Shown: piece after piece, positions 32,472 to 40,362 of the stretch
How positions within the stretch are numbered: the stretch's first letter is position 1
Layout of the letters: each line of letters begins with the position of its first letter
NCBI GenBank assembly: GCA_022703505.1
Contig: JAKLDN010000006.1
Coordinates: 62,001-126,000, forward strand
DNA: 64,000 bases
Origin: Spirochaetota bacterium
Lineage (GTDB): Bacteria; Spirochaetota; Spirochaetia; Treponematales; UBA12059
Direction: 5' to 3'
Notes under the pieces: generated by a model
The model's database searches: none
What the model saw: only the letters and a program-made list of their open reading frames with translations
What the model was told of the DNA's origin: nothing
Translations under genes and position numbers: made by a program

Positions 32472-32984
32472 TTAGGGAAGGTTGACGAGGAAGAGGTACT
32501 GGAATACCAGGAAGACCGAAGCCGCCGCCACGGCCGCCAGGATCGCCGCGAAGAGGGGCTTCTTCCATTGCGCAGTCAGGGGAACCTTCGTGTCGTACTC
32601 GAAGGTGAGGATGAACAGGAACACGAACAGGAAGGTGAGCAGGGGAAACCAGATCCTGCCCAGCAGGATCACGTAGCCGATGCAGAGCACGAGGGTCCGG
32701 GCTATCCGGACCCAGGAAGACCGGTCGCCGGTTCCGGTCCCGGCCCGGTCCTCCGCGAAAAGCCTGGGCGCGCCCTTCCGCAGGGATCGGATCAGCATGG
32801 AAAGGCTGAGCAGGAACAGCACGGCTCCCACGAAGGCCGGGACCACCCCGGGCCCGGAGAAGGGGCTGGCGTTGCGGTCCGCCATGGTCGGCATCCGCAG
32901 GGACATGAGGAGGATCGCCGCGGAGAACACGATCAGAAGCATCGAAGTGACGAGGTCGGCCTTCGTCATGGTCCGTTCGGTCAT
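32472..32984 (-). CDS. tctB: Tripartite tricarboxylate transporter small permease TctB
   Basis: A 170-residue protein with four predicted membrane helices (LVTSMLLIVFSAAILLMSL, GVVPAFVGAVLFLLSLSMLI, LVLCIGYVILLGRIWFPLLTFLFVFLF and FAAILAAVAAASVFLVFQYLFLV). This is the usual TctB layout, and low sequence conservation is normal. It pairs with TctA in the membrane. The ATG at 32984 has GGAG 6 nt before; a second Met lies five codons in. A hairpin in the gap to tctC may reduce read-through into tctBA. Confidence 0.88.
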   Translation of the reverse strand: MTERTMTKADLVTSMLLIVFSAAILLMSLRMPTMADRNASPFSGPGVVPAFVGAVLFLLSLSMLIRSLRKGAPRLFAEDRAGTGTGDRSSWVRIARTLVLCIGYVILLGRIWFPLLTFLFVFLFILTFEYDTKVPLTAQWKKPLFAAILAAVAAASVFLVFQYLFLVNLP

Positions 32985-33034
32985 GGTTCGCTCCAGGGTC
33001 GGCGTTCGGTTCCGGGGCGGAGCCCCTTCACGGG

Positions 33035-33063
33035 AAAAGCCCGCCGGCGCGGGGCCGGCGGGC
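33035..33063 (-). terminator. Attenuator-like hairpin between tctC and tctB
   Basis: Leftward, GCCCGCCGGC (33054-33063) pairs with GCCGGCGGGC (33039-33048), then TTTT. A short T-run would give partial termination, letting tctC be expressed above tctBA. Confidence 0.6.
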
Positions 33064-33098
33064 TCGTACGAAGCGGGGGAGTCAGGACAGGGGCCGCG

Positions 33099-34109
33099 TC
33101 ACGGCTTGGGGATGCCCACCGTGTCCGGGGAGACCTTGGCCTTGCCGGCGTCCCAGTAGAGCCAGGCCACGGGCTGGTAGTAGCTGAAGGCCCGGTCCTG
33201 GGCTTCCTTGCCGAAGGAGGGTGCGAACATGGCGCCCCGGCTCTTGGCGTACTCCTGGACCTTGGTGGACTTCATGATCACGTTCTTCCAGGCCCGCTCC
33301 ACGGTGTCGACGACGTTCTTCGGAACGCCTACGGGGATGAAGATCCCGAAGTAGTTCGGGCCGGTCTTGAAGTCCTTGACCCACTTGGTGATGGGCGGGA
33401 TCTCCCCGAAGCCTTCCAGGTTCAGGGGCTTGTCGGACATGACCGCCAGGGGACGGATCTTCTTGCCGCGGATCATGTCCGCCTGCTCCACCGCCAGCTG
33501 GGTGGTCATTTCGGTCTCGCCGGACACGCAGGCGATGACCGCGGGGTTGCCGCCGTCGTAGGTGACGTGCTTGTACTCGATCCCCGTGTACTTGCGGATC
33601 AGCTCGATTCCGATGTGTCCCGCGGAGCTCTGGCCGGCGGTGGCCACGGTGATCTGGCCGGGCTTGCTCTTGAACGCGGCCAGGAGCTCGCTGAAGTCCT
33701 TGTAGGGGGTCATGGCGTTGACACCCACCACGGAGACGTTCGCCACCGAGAGGAAGACGTGCCAATCCTTGCGGATGTCCGTGTCCAGCATGCCCTGCAC
33801 CTTGTAGGTGGCCAGGTCCGCGGCGGCGCCGGCGGTCCAGGTGTAGCCGTCCTTCGGGGCGTCCAGGGCGTTCTTGGTGCCCACGGAGCCCGAGGCTCCG
33901 GGCTGGTTCACGATCACGATCTTCGTACCCAGGGCGGCCTCGAGTTCGGCCGCGCAGACCCGGGTCACCTGGTCCGTGGACCCGCCGGCTCCCCAGGGCA
34001 CGATGATGGTGATCGGCTTGTTCGGCTTCCAGTTGGCCTGGGCCGACACGGCGCCGACGGCCAGGATCAGGACGAGGGCGACCGCGAGAATTCGAGCGCT
34101 TAGTTTCAT
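33099..34109 (-). CDS. tctC: Tripartite tricarboxylate transporter substrate-binding protein TctC
   Basis: A 336-residue periplasmic binding protein with a cleavable signal peptide (MKLSARILAVALVLILAVGAVSAQA). It has the Bug/TctC fold: PNKPITIIVPWGAGGSTDQVTRVCA, VNQPGASGSVGTKNALDAPKDGYTW and VATAGQSSAGHIGIELIRKYTGIEYKHVTYDGG. These loops hold two waters that fix the carboxylate of the ligand. The ATG at 34109 follows AAGGAGG. It is the first gene of the leftward tctCBA operon and faces the SDR gene across a short divergent promoter region. Confidence 0.93.
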   Translation of the reverse strand: MKLSARILAVALVLILAVGAVSAQANWKPNKPITIIVPWGAGGSTDQVTRVCAAELEAALGTKIVIVNQPGASGSVGTKNALDAPKDGYTWTAGAAADLATYKVQGMLDTDIRKDWHVFLSVANVSVVGVNAMTPYKDFSELLAAFKSKPGQITVATAGQSSAGHIGIELIRKYTGIEYKHVTYDGGNPAVIACVSGETEMTTQLAVEQADMIRGKKIRPLAVMSDKPLNLEGFGEIPPITKWVKDFKTGPNYFGIFIPVGVPKNVVDTVERAWKNVIMKSTKVQEYAKSRGAMFAPSFGKEAQDRAFSYYQPVAWLYWDAGKAKVSPDTVGIPKP

Positions 34110-34135
34110 GTCGTGAGCCTCCTTACGGAAACGTT

Positions 34136-34175
34136 CGCTTTCCGAAAGTATGGAATACCTTTCCGGCGGCGTCAA
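34136..34175 (-). promoter_or_regulatory. tctC promoter with palindromic operator candidates
   Basis: TTGACG (34170-34175), a 17-nt spacer and CATACT (34147-34152). The -10 box lies in GTAT-GGA-ATAC (34148-34158), and just downstream CGGAAA..TTTCCG forms a second inverted repeat (about 34126-34144). Either could bind a GntR- or LacI-type sugar-acid repressor; none is encoded nearby. Confidence 0.6.
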
Positions 34176-34209
34176 GAAAACAATCCATGGTTCCTGGAAT
34201 TTTTCCGGC

Positions 34210-34239
34210 TTGACATGGGCCGAGGGCGCCCCGCATGCT
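34210..34239 (+). promoter_or_regulatory. Promoter (leaderless type) of the second sugar-acid operon
   Basis: A perfect TTGACA (34210-34215), an 18-nt spacer and CATGCT (34234-34239). The ATG at 34246 follows after 6 nt with no ribosome site. It is back to back with the tctC promoter. Confidence 0.55.
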
Positions 34240-34245
34240 TTAGCC

Positions 34246-35094
34246 ATGACACCCTCCGCATCACCCCGGACGGAGCCCGAACCGGCCCGCCGCTGCCCCA
34301 TAGCCCTCGTGACCGGGTCCAGCCGCGGCCTGGGGCGGGGAATAGCCCTGGAGCTCGCGGCGGCCGGGTTTTCCGTGGCCGTCCACTACGCGGGCAACGA
34401 GGAGGCCGCACGGGAAACCCTCCGCCTGTGCGCGGACGCCGCCGAGCGGTTCCGGCCGGACCGGGCCCCGGAGCCCCGCTTCGAGGCCTTCCGGGCGGAC
34501 CTCTCCGACCCCGCCGCCCGAGCCGCCCTGGCCCGGGACGTCTTCTCGGCCTTCGGGACCCTGGACGCCCTGGTGAACAACGCGGGGATGGCCCCCCGGA
34601 TCCGGGCGGACATCCTGGATGCCTCGGAGGAGTCCTTCGACGAGCTTATCGCGACGAACGTCCGGGGACCCTACTTCCTGACCCGGGACGTGGCCCGGCT
34701 CTGGCTGGCCGGACCCCGGGACACCCCCCTTCCCGGGGGGCGGAAGGTCGTCTTCGTCACCTCCATCTCCGCGGTGACCGCCTCGGTGAACCGGGGGGAC
34801 TACTGCATGTCCAAGGCGGCTCTGTCCATGGCGGCCAAGCTCTGGGCTGCCCGCCTGGCACCGGAGGGCATCCCCGTCTACGAGGTGCGTCCGGGGATCA
34901 TGCTGACCGACATGACCAGCGGAGTGAAGGAGAAATACGACGCCCTCCTGGCCCAGGGCCTGGTGCCCCAGGGGCGCTGGGGCACCCCCGAGGACACGGG
35001 CAAGGCCGTACGGGCCCTTTTGGAAGGGGCCTTCCCCTTCTCCGCCGGAGGCATCTTCGACGTGGACGGAGGATTCCACGTCTCGCGGCTCTGA
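34246..35094 (+). CDS. Short-chain dehydrogenase/reductase
   Basis: A 282-residue classical SDR. CPIALVTGSSRGLGRGIA (about 17-34) is the TGxxxGxG cofactor loop, LDALVNNAGMAPR the NNAG motif, VTSISAVTASVNRGDYCMSKAAL the catalytic Ser/YxxxK, and VRPGIMLTDMT the PG motif. The C-terminal GGIFDVDGGFHV is typical of 3-ketoacyl/3-ketosugar reductase-like SDRs. It starts the rightward operon SDR-GH88-TIM barrel-Gfo/Idh, divergent from tctCBA, so it is probably a sugar or sugar-acid dehydrogenase rather than a fatty acid enzyme. Confidence 0.9.
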   Translation: MTPSASPRTEPEPARRCPIALVTGSSRGLGRGIALELAAAGFSVAVHYAGNEEAARETLRLCADAAERFRPDRAPEPRFEAFRADLSDPAARAALARDVFSAFGTLDALVNNAGMAPRIRADILDASEESFDELIATNVRGPYFLTRDVARLWLAGPRDTPLPGGRKVVFVTSISAVTASVNRGDYCMSKAALSMAAKLWAARLAPEGIPVYEVRPGIMLTDMTSGVKEKYDALLAQGLVPQGRWGTPEDTGKAVRALLEGAFPFSAGGIFDVDGGFHVSRL

Positions 35095-35118
35095 GCGGCC
35101 GCGGATCGGAGAGGTAGG

Positions 35119-36537
35119 ATGATCGATCTTCGCAACGCGCCGAATCCCCCGGCACTCGCCGACGCCTGCGGACGGGCCTTTTCGGCCGCGGACGCCAAGA
35201 TCCGGGCCCTGGCCGCCCGCTGGAAGGCGGGATCCGGAGCCCCGGTGTTCACGGACGCGGGCCGCTACACTGCCCGGGGCTGGACCGAGTGGACCCAGGG
35301 CTTCCAGTTCGGGATGCCCCTCCTGGTCCACGAGGCTTCCGGGGATCCCTGGCACCTGGAGTACGGGCGTTCCAAGACCCTCCGCCGCATGGCCCCCCAC
35401 CTGACCCACACGGGGGTCCACGACCACGGGTTCAACAACGTCAGCACCTACGGGACCCTCCTGCGCCACGCCCACGAGGGCGTATTCCCCGCGGAGACCT
35501 GGGAGCGGCGGTACTACGCCCTGGCCCTCAAGGCTTCCGGGGCCGTGCAGGCGGCCCGCTGGACGTCCCTGCCCGAGAGCCTGGGCTTCATCCGGTCCTT
35601 CAACGGTCCCCACAGCCTCTTCGCGGACACCATCCGCTCCCTGCGGAGCCTGGCCCTGGGCCACCGCCTGGGCCACGTCCTTTTGGGGGAGCAGGACGCC
35701 AAGGCGAACCTCCTGGGCCGGCTCCTGGCCCACGCGGAAACCACCGCCCGGTACAACGTCTACTTCGGGACGGGACGGGACCGCTGGGACGTGCGCGGCC
35801 GGGTGGCCCACGAGTCCGTGTTCAACACCGTCAACGGAAGCTACCGCTGCGCCTCCAGCCAGCAGGGCTACTCCCCCTTCACGACCTGGACCCGGGGCCT
35901 GGCCTGGATCATCCTGGGCTACGCGGAGGAACTGGAGTTCGCGGCGGGCCTTTCGGACGCGGAGGTCGCGGCCTGCGGCCTAGCCTACTTCCCGGACGCG
36001 GCTTCCGTGCGCGCCCGGTTCCTCGAGACCGCCCGGGCGGTCTCGGACTTCTACATCGAGAATACACCCCCGGACGGGATCCCCTACTGGGACACCGGGG
36101 GGCCCCGCCTCCGGGAGATCCCGGGCGCCCTGGACAGGCCCGCGGACCCGGAGAATCCATTCGAGCCCGTGGACTCCTCCGCCGCCGCCATCGCGGCCCA
36201 GGGGCTCCTGCGCCTGGGAGCCTTCCTCACGGCCGCCGGAGACCCCGACGGGGCCCGGTACACCGCCGCGGGGCTCCGGACGGCGGCCTCGGTCCTCTCG
36301 GCCCCCTATCTTTCGGAGAACCCGAAGCACGAGGGGCTGCTTCTGCACGCGGTGTACCACTACCCCAACGCCTGGGACCGGTCCGCGGACGGGAGCCCCG
36401 TCCCCCACGGCGAGTCCTGCCTCTGGGGGGACTACCACCTCCTGGAGCTGGCTCTGTGGATCTCCCGCACGGCCCGGGGCCGGGGCGGCCAGCGCTTCTT
36501 CGACATCGGCCTCGACCCGGACGGGGGCGGATCATGA
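35119..36537 (+). CDS. GH88-like unsaturated glucuronyl hydrolase
   Basis: A 472-residue alpha6/alpha6-barrel protein of the GH88/GH105 type. HDHGFNN (101-107) gives Asp102 and FADTIRS gives Asp170, matching the two catalytic Asp of unsaturated glucuronyl hydrolases. QQGYSPFTTWTRGLAW matches the QGYxxxxxWxRGxAW block, and HGESCLWGDYHLLEL the C-terminal block. Where I recall YHTVN in characterised enzymes, this one has FNTVN, so the substrate pocket may differ. There is no signal peptide, so it would act on imported fragments, releasing an unsaturated uronic acid. The ATG is 24 nt after the SDR stop. Confidence 0.82.
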   Translation: MIDLRNAPNPPALADACGRAFSAADAKIRALAARWKAGSGAPVFTDAGRYTARGWTEWTQGFQFGMPLLVHEASGDPWHLEYGRSKTLRRMAPHLTHTGVHDHGFNNVSTYGTLLRHAHEGVFPAETWERRYYALALKASGAVQAARWTSLPESLGFIRSFNGPHSLFADTIRSLRSLALGHRLGHVLLGEQDAKANLLGRLLAHAETTARYNVYFGTGRDRWDVRGRVAHESVFNTVNGSYRCASSQQGYSPFTTWTRGLAWIILGYAEELEFAAGLSDAEVAACGLAYFPDAASVRARFLETARAVSDFYIENTPPDGIPYWDTGGPRLREIPGALDRPADPENPFEPVDSSAAAIAAQGLLRLGAFLTAAGDPDGARYTAAGLRTAASVLSAPYLSENPKHEGLLLHAVYHYPNAWDRSADGSPVPHGESCLWGDYHLLELALWISRTARGRGGQRFFDIGLDPDGGGS

Positions 36538-37352
36538 ACGACCTCTCCCGCCTGGCGATCCACACCGCCACCACCAAGCCCTGGGACCTGGAAACCGCCG
36601 TCCGCAAGTACGCGGACGCGGGGGTCTCGGGCATCTCGGTCTGGAAGGAAGCCCTGGAGGGCCGGGATCCCGCGGCGGCCGGGGCGGCGATCCGGGCCGC
36701 GGGCCTGGCGCCCGTGTCCCTGGTGCGGGGGGGCTTCTTCCCGGCCCCGGACCCCGAGACCCGGGCCGTCCGGATCCGGGACAACGAGCGCCTCCTCCGC
36801 GCCGCGGCCGAGCTGGGAGCCCCCCTGTTGGTCCTGGTCTGCGGGGCCCATCCCGAGGTCCGGATCGCCGAGGCCCGGGACCAGGTCCGCTCGGGGATCG
36901 AGGCGGTCCTGCCCCTGGCGGAGAAGGAGGGCGTCCGTCTGGCGATCGAACCCCTCCATCCCATGTACGCCGGGGACCGGTCCGTCATCAACACGATGAG
37001 GGAAGCCCTGGACCTGTGCGAGGGCATCGGGAGCCCCTCTCTGGCCGTGGCCGTGGACGTGTACCACGTCTGGTGGGACCCCGAGCTGGAAGCCCAGATC
37101 GGGCGGGCCGGCCGTCTGGGGGCCCTGGCGGCCTTCCACGTCTGCGACTGGAAGACCCCCTTGGAGGACATGCTGGAGGACCGGGGCCTCATGGGCGAGG
37201 GCTGTATCGATATCCCCCGGATCCGGTCCTGGGTCGAGCGGGCCGGGTTCCGGGGCTTCGCGGAAGTGGAGATCTTTTCCAGGCGGTTCTGGGCCATGGA
37301 CCAGGACGAATACCTCGGCCGCATCCTGGCGGCCTTCCGGGAGTACGTATGA
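36534..37352 (+). CDS. Sugar phosphate isomerase/epimerase-like TIM-barrel protein (3)
   Basis: The 272 residues open with MNDLSRLAIHTATTKPWDLETAVRKYADAGVSGISVWKEAL. GVRLAIEPLHPMYAGDRSVINTMREALDLCE, LAVAVDVYHVWWDPEL and AAFHVCDWKTPLEDMLEDRGLMGEGCIDIPRI with FAEVEIFS give the Glu/Asp/His/Glu metal site of the xylose isomerase-like family. MGEGxIDI near the end is typical of epimerase-type members. It overlaps both neighbours by ATGA (GH88 before, Gfo/Idh after), so all three are translated together. Confidence 0.9.
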   Translation: MNDLSRLAIHTATTKPWDLETAVRKYADAGVSGISVWKEALEGRDPAAAGAAIRAAGLAPVSLVRGGFFPAPDPETRAVRIRDNERLLRAAAELGAPLLVLVCGAHPEVRIAEARDQVRSGIEAVLPLAEKEGVRLAIEPLHPMYAGDRSVINTMREALDLCEGIGSPSLAVAVDVYHVWWDPELEAQIGRAGRLGALAAFHVCDWKTPLEDMLEDRGLMGEGCIDIPRIRSWVERAGFRGFAEVEIFSRRFWAMDQDEYLGRILAAFREYV

Positions 37353-38500
37353 GCGAGCGAGCTATCGGGATCGTCATGAACGGAGTCACCGGCCGCATGG
37401 GCACCAACCAGCACCTCGTCCGGTCCCTCCTGGCCGTCCGGGCCCAGGGCGGCCTGCGGGCCCGGGACGGATCCGTGATCGTCCCCGAGCCCGTCCTGGT
37501 CGGCAGGGACGAGCGCAAGCTGAAGGCCCTGGCCGCGGAGCACGGCCTCCGGGCCTGGACAACGGACCTGGACGCGGCCCTCTCGGACAAGGCCAACCAG
37601 GTCTACTTCGACTCCCAGGTCACCTCCCTGAGGCCCGCGGCCATCCTCAAGGCCATCGCCGCGGGCAAGGCGATCTATACCGAGAAGCCCACGGCCACGA
37701 CCCTGGACGAGGCGCTGGGCCTCTGCCGGGCGGCCAAAGCCGCGGGGATCAAGAACGGTGTGGTCCAGGACAAGCTCTGGCTGCCGGGGCTTCGGAAGCT
37801 CAAGTACCTGATCGACACGGGTTTCTTCGGCCGGATCCTGTCCGTCCGGGGGGAGTTCGGCTACTGGGTCTTCGACGGATTCTCCCAGCCCGCCCAGCGC
37901 CCCTCCTGGAACTACCGCGCCGAGGAGGGGGGCGGGATCATCCTGGACATGTTCTGCCACTGGCAGTACGTGATCTCCAACCTCTTCGGGACCATCCGCT
38001 CCGTCTCCGCCCTGGGGGCCACCCACCTTCCCAAGCGGGTGGACGAAAAGGGAATGCCCTACGACTGCACCGCCGAGGATTCCGCCTACGGGACCTTCGA
38101 GCTCGAGGGCGGGGTCGTCTGCCAGTTCAACTCCTCCTGGGACGTGCGGGTTCGCAGGGACGACCTCTTCACGATGCAGGTGGACGGCACCCGGGGCTCC
38201 GCGGTGGCGGGCCTCCGGGAATGCCGGATCCAGGGGGAGGCCATGACCCCCAAGCCCGTCTGGAACCCCGACCTCGACTCCCCCATCGACTACTTCGCGG
38301 ACTGGGCCAAGGTTCCGACCCGGCAGACCTTCGACAACGCCTTCAAGGCCCAGTGGGAGCTCTTCCTCCTGCACCTGGTCCAGGATGACCCCTTCCCCTG
38401 GACCCTGGAGACCGGGGCCCGGGGGGTCCAGCTGGCGGAGCTGGCCCTGCGGAGCTGGAAGGAGCGCCGCTGGATCGACATCCCGGACCTGGGACTCTGA
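37349..38500 (+). CDS. Gfo/Idh/MocA-family oxidoreductase (2)
   Basis: A 383-residue oxidoreductase with a modified Rossmann start (AIGIVMNGVTGRMGTNQHLVRSL), a longer substrate loop, IYTEKPTATTLDEALGLC carrying the EKP lysine, and EEGGGIILDMFCHWQYVISNLFG at the Asp/His active-site helix. NSSWDVRVRRDDLFTMQVDGTRGS lies in the C-terminal sheet domain. The GxxGRMG start differs from the usual GxGxxG but keeps the glycines. It is last in the SDR-GH88-TIM barrel-Gfo/Idh operon. A hairpin (GGCGGGG/CCCCGCC, 38508-38528) follows without a T-run. Confidence 0.9.
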   Translation: MSERAIGIVMNGVTGRMGTNQHLVRSLLAVRAQGGLRARDGSVIVPEPVLVGRDERKLKALAAEHGLRAWTTDLDAALSDKANQVYFDSQVTSLRPAAILKAIAAGKAIYTEKPTATTLDEALGLCRAAKAAGIKNGVVQDKLWLPGLRKLKYLIDTGFFGRILSVRGEFGYWVFDGFSQPAQRPSWNYRAEEGGGIILDMFCHWQYVISNLFGTIRSVSALGATHLPKRVDEKGMPYDCTAEDSAYGTFELEGGVVCQFNSSWDVRVRRDDLFTMQVDGTRGSAVAGLRECRIQGEAMTPKPVWNPDLDSPIDYFADWAKVPTRQTFDNAFKAQWELFLLHLVQDDPFPWTLETGARGVQLAELALRSWKERRWIDIPDLGL

Positions 38501-38574
38501 CCGGGGAGGCGGGGCCGGGAACCCCGCCGTTACCGGTCGAGACGGGAAGATTTTTCCCATTCGGCCCCTTCGGG

Positions 38575-38603
38575 TTGACTCCACGGAGTTTCGAGCCCAC
38601 AAT
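38575..38603 (+). promoter_or_regulatory. Promoter of the lipoprotein/LysM operon
   Basis: TTGACT (38575-38580), a 17-nt spacer and CACAAT (38598-38603), then a 29-nt leader with CAGGAGG before the ATG. Confidence 0.55.
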
Positions 38604-38632
38604 CAATACTATACTCTGATAATCAGGAGGAC

Positions 38633-39079
38633 ATGGTGAGACGACTCAAGGTCCTCGCGGCGATTCTAATCGTCGCGGGTTTTATCGTTTCCTGTGCGGG
38701 GGCTCCGGAAACCCCGGAACCGCCCCCCCCGGAGGTCAAGACCGTAAGCGGCCGCCCCGAGGCCGAGGCGGCCAAGCAGGCCGCGGACTCCGCCCGCGTG
38801 AAGGCGGACGAGGAGAAGGCGGCGGTGGCGGCCAAGGACGAGTATACGGCCGCCCAGGAAGCCTACAAGAAGGCGGAGACCGAATTCGCCGCGGGGCGAT
38901 ATACCGAAGCCGTCGCGGCCTACAAGCTCGCCGAGGAAGGCTTCGGCAAGGCCCAGAAGCTCGCGGCGGACAGGAAGGCCGCGGCCCAGGCCGCCATGAA
39001 GAGCGCCGACGCCTCGCTCCAGGCCACGGACGAGCGACTCAAGGCCATCGAGACCGAGATCGAGGGAGGCACGCCGTGA
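38633..39079 (+). CDS. Small coiled-coil lipoprotein
   Basis: The 148 residues begin with a lipoprotein signal (MVRRLKVLAAILIVAGFIVSC; the lipobox Cys is about residue 21). A Pro/Glu linker and a long Ala/Lys/Glu-rich helix follow (EAAKQAADSARVKADEEKAAVAAKDEYTAAQEAYKKAE), resembling an envelope coiled coil with a tetratricopeptide-like turn (FAAGRYTEAVAAYKLAEEGF). It is probably anchored to the inner or outer membrane. It overlaps the LysM-like gene by GTGA, so the two likely act together at the cell wall. Confidence 0.8.
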   Translation: MVRRLKVLAAILIVAGFIVSCAGAPETPEPPPPEVKTVSGRPEAEAAKQAADSARVKADEEKAAVAAKDEYTAAQEAYKKAETEFAAGRYTEAVAAYKLAEEGFGKAQKLAADRKAAAQAAMKSADASLQATDERLKAIETEIEGGTP

Positions 39080-39768
39080 GGAACCTCAACAGACTCGTCG
39101 CCCTGGCCGTGCTGATCTCCCTCGGGACCCTCGCCTTCGCCCAGCACAGCCTCTATGACAACCCGAACTACAGGAATTCCCAGGAGCTCCGCCGGCAGGC
39201 GGACCTCGCCTTCCAGCAGGGGGACTACCTCAAGGCCGAACAGCTCTCCAAGGAGTCCGAACGCCTCTCGGTGATCGCGCGCCAGGAGGCGGAGACCCAG
39301 CGCCTTCAGTGGATCGCCAACGCCTGGAAGAACCGCGCCTCCGACCGGATCGGCTTCGGCGAGAAGAACGACGCCGCGGGCCAGTTGGGTCCCGTATGGG
39401 TCGAGGCGAAGGCCGCCTTCGCCCTGGCCGTCGCGGAATACGACGCCAAGCGCTACGCCGAGTCCACGGAAGCCAGCAAGAAGGTGATGGACCTGATGAA
39501 GGACTTCGCCCCCGCCAAGGCCCCGGCGGCCGCCGCACTACCGGCCTTCTATACGGTTCGGCTGATCCCGGAGGCCCGGGACTGTTTCTGGCGGATCGCG
39601 GAGTATCCCTTCATCTACGGGGATCCATGGAAGTGGAAGATCCTCTACGAGGCGAACAAGGACAAGATCCCCCAGCCGGACAATCCCGACCTGATCGAGC
39701 CCGGGATCGTCCTGACCATCCCCAGCATCGCCGGGGAGCTCCGATCGGGCACCTGGAACGAGAAGTAG
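39076..39768 (+). CDS. Exported TPR/LysM-like envelope protein
   Basis: The 230 residues have a signal peptide (MRNLNRLVALAVLISLGTLAFA) and a helical part with TPR-like repeats (ADLAFQQGDYLKAEQLSKESERL, FALAVAEYDAKRYAESTEASKKVMDLM). The C-terminal LysM-type domain (YTVRLIPEARDCFWRIAEYPFIYGDPWKWKILYEANKDKIPQPDNPDLIEPGIVLTIP, about 160-217) predicts peptidoglycan binding. Spirochaetes carry several such proteins. The GTG start overlaps the lipoprotein stop. Confidence 0.85.
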   Translation: MRNLNRLVALAVLISLGTLAFAQHSLYDNPNYRNSQELRRQADLAFQQGDYLKAEQLSKESERLSVIARQEAETQRLQWIANAWKNRASDRIGFGEKNDAAGQLGPVWVEAKAAFALAVAEYDAKRYAESTEASKKVMDLMKDFAPAKAPAAAALPAFYTVRLIPEARDCFWRIAEYPFIYGDPWKWKILYEANKDKIPQPDNPDLIEPGIVLTIPSIAGELRSGTWNEK

Positions 39769-39787
39769 GGACCGTACGCCCCGCCGC

Positions 39788-39816
39788 TTGACCGCTGGCC
39801 GGCGGCGGGGTATATT
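39788..39816 (+). promoter_or_regulatory. tmRNA promoter
   Basis: TTGACC (39788-39793), a 17-nt spacer and TATATT (39811-39816), 16 nt before the mature tmRNA 5' end. Confidence 0.8.
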
Positions 39817-39832
39817 TTTTCTTGACCCCTAC

Positions 39833-40179
39833 GGGGGTGCCCCGGTTTCGACTGGTGCGATTGGGGCATGGGCCGCAGGTGGAGCGCCGACCTCCTAACA
39901 TTCGGCAACCCTTTAACTGCCAACAACGACAGTTACGCTCTCGCCGCGTAAGCGGCGGAACGCGGGAACCGGCTGCGCCGCCTCGAGCGGCCGTCATTCC
40001 CGACACGATCGAGGCTGGTCGACTTTCGGGCCCGAACGAAAGTAGGACGAGAATAACCGGGATACGGGCCCGCCGCGCGCCGCGCAGCCAAGCGGGTCCC
40101 GACAATCCAATGCGCGGCTAAACCTGTAGAGGCTCCTGTCACGCGCATCAGGACGGGGGTTCGACTCCCCCCACCTCCA
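39833..40179 (+). ncRNA. ssrA: Transfer-messenger RNA (tmRNA)
   Basis: A 347-nt tmRNA that rescues stalled ribosomes. The 5' GGGGGTG pairs with the 3' CACCTCC as a tRNA-like acceptor (one G-U), the T arm is GGGGG-TTCGACT-CCCCC, and the 5' body has the CGGTTTCGACTGG signature. The reading frame at 39919-39951 encodes the tag ANNDSYALAA with a Gly-free ALAA end and a TAA stop; GCC is the resume codon. The discriminator A40179 is the last encoded base, and CCA is not encoded. A strong promoter and terminator flank it. Confidence 0.96.
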
Positions 40180-40182
40180 GTA

Positions 40183-40222
40183 ACGGCCGCCGCTCCACCA
40201 GGAACGGCGGCCGTACCATTTT
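40183..40222 (+). terminator. tmRNA terminator
   Basis: ACGGCCGCCG (40183-40192) pairs perfectly with CGGCGGCCGT (40205-40214), followed by ACCATTTT. Confidence 0.85.
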
Positions 40223-40224
40223 AA

Positions 40225-40362
40225 GTGGGGGAGTCGAACGGGCGTTCGCGACGGCGTAGCTCCGAGCCGGCGAGGAGCGGAGCCGGCCGCGCCCAAGGAC
40301 GGGCGCGGAGCGAACGCCCCGGCCCGCAGGGAGGCGCGATGATCGCGCCGACCGAAGGGTCG
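40225..40362. repeat. Hairpin cluster downstream of tmRNA
   Basis: GGGGGAGTCGAAC (40227-40239) is the complement of the tmRNA T arm. Then GGGCGTTCGC (40240-40249) pairs with GCGAACGCCC (40310-40319) around inner stems (GAGCCGGC/GGAGCCGGC and CGCGCCC/GGGCGCG). GGCGCGAT/ATCGCGCC (40333-40349) and CGACC/GGTCG (40349-40362) follow. No gene is seen in these 140 bp. Confidence 0.7.
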
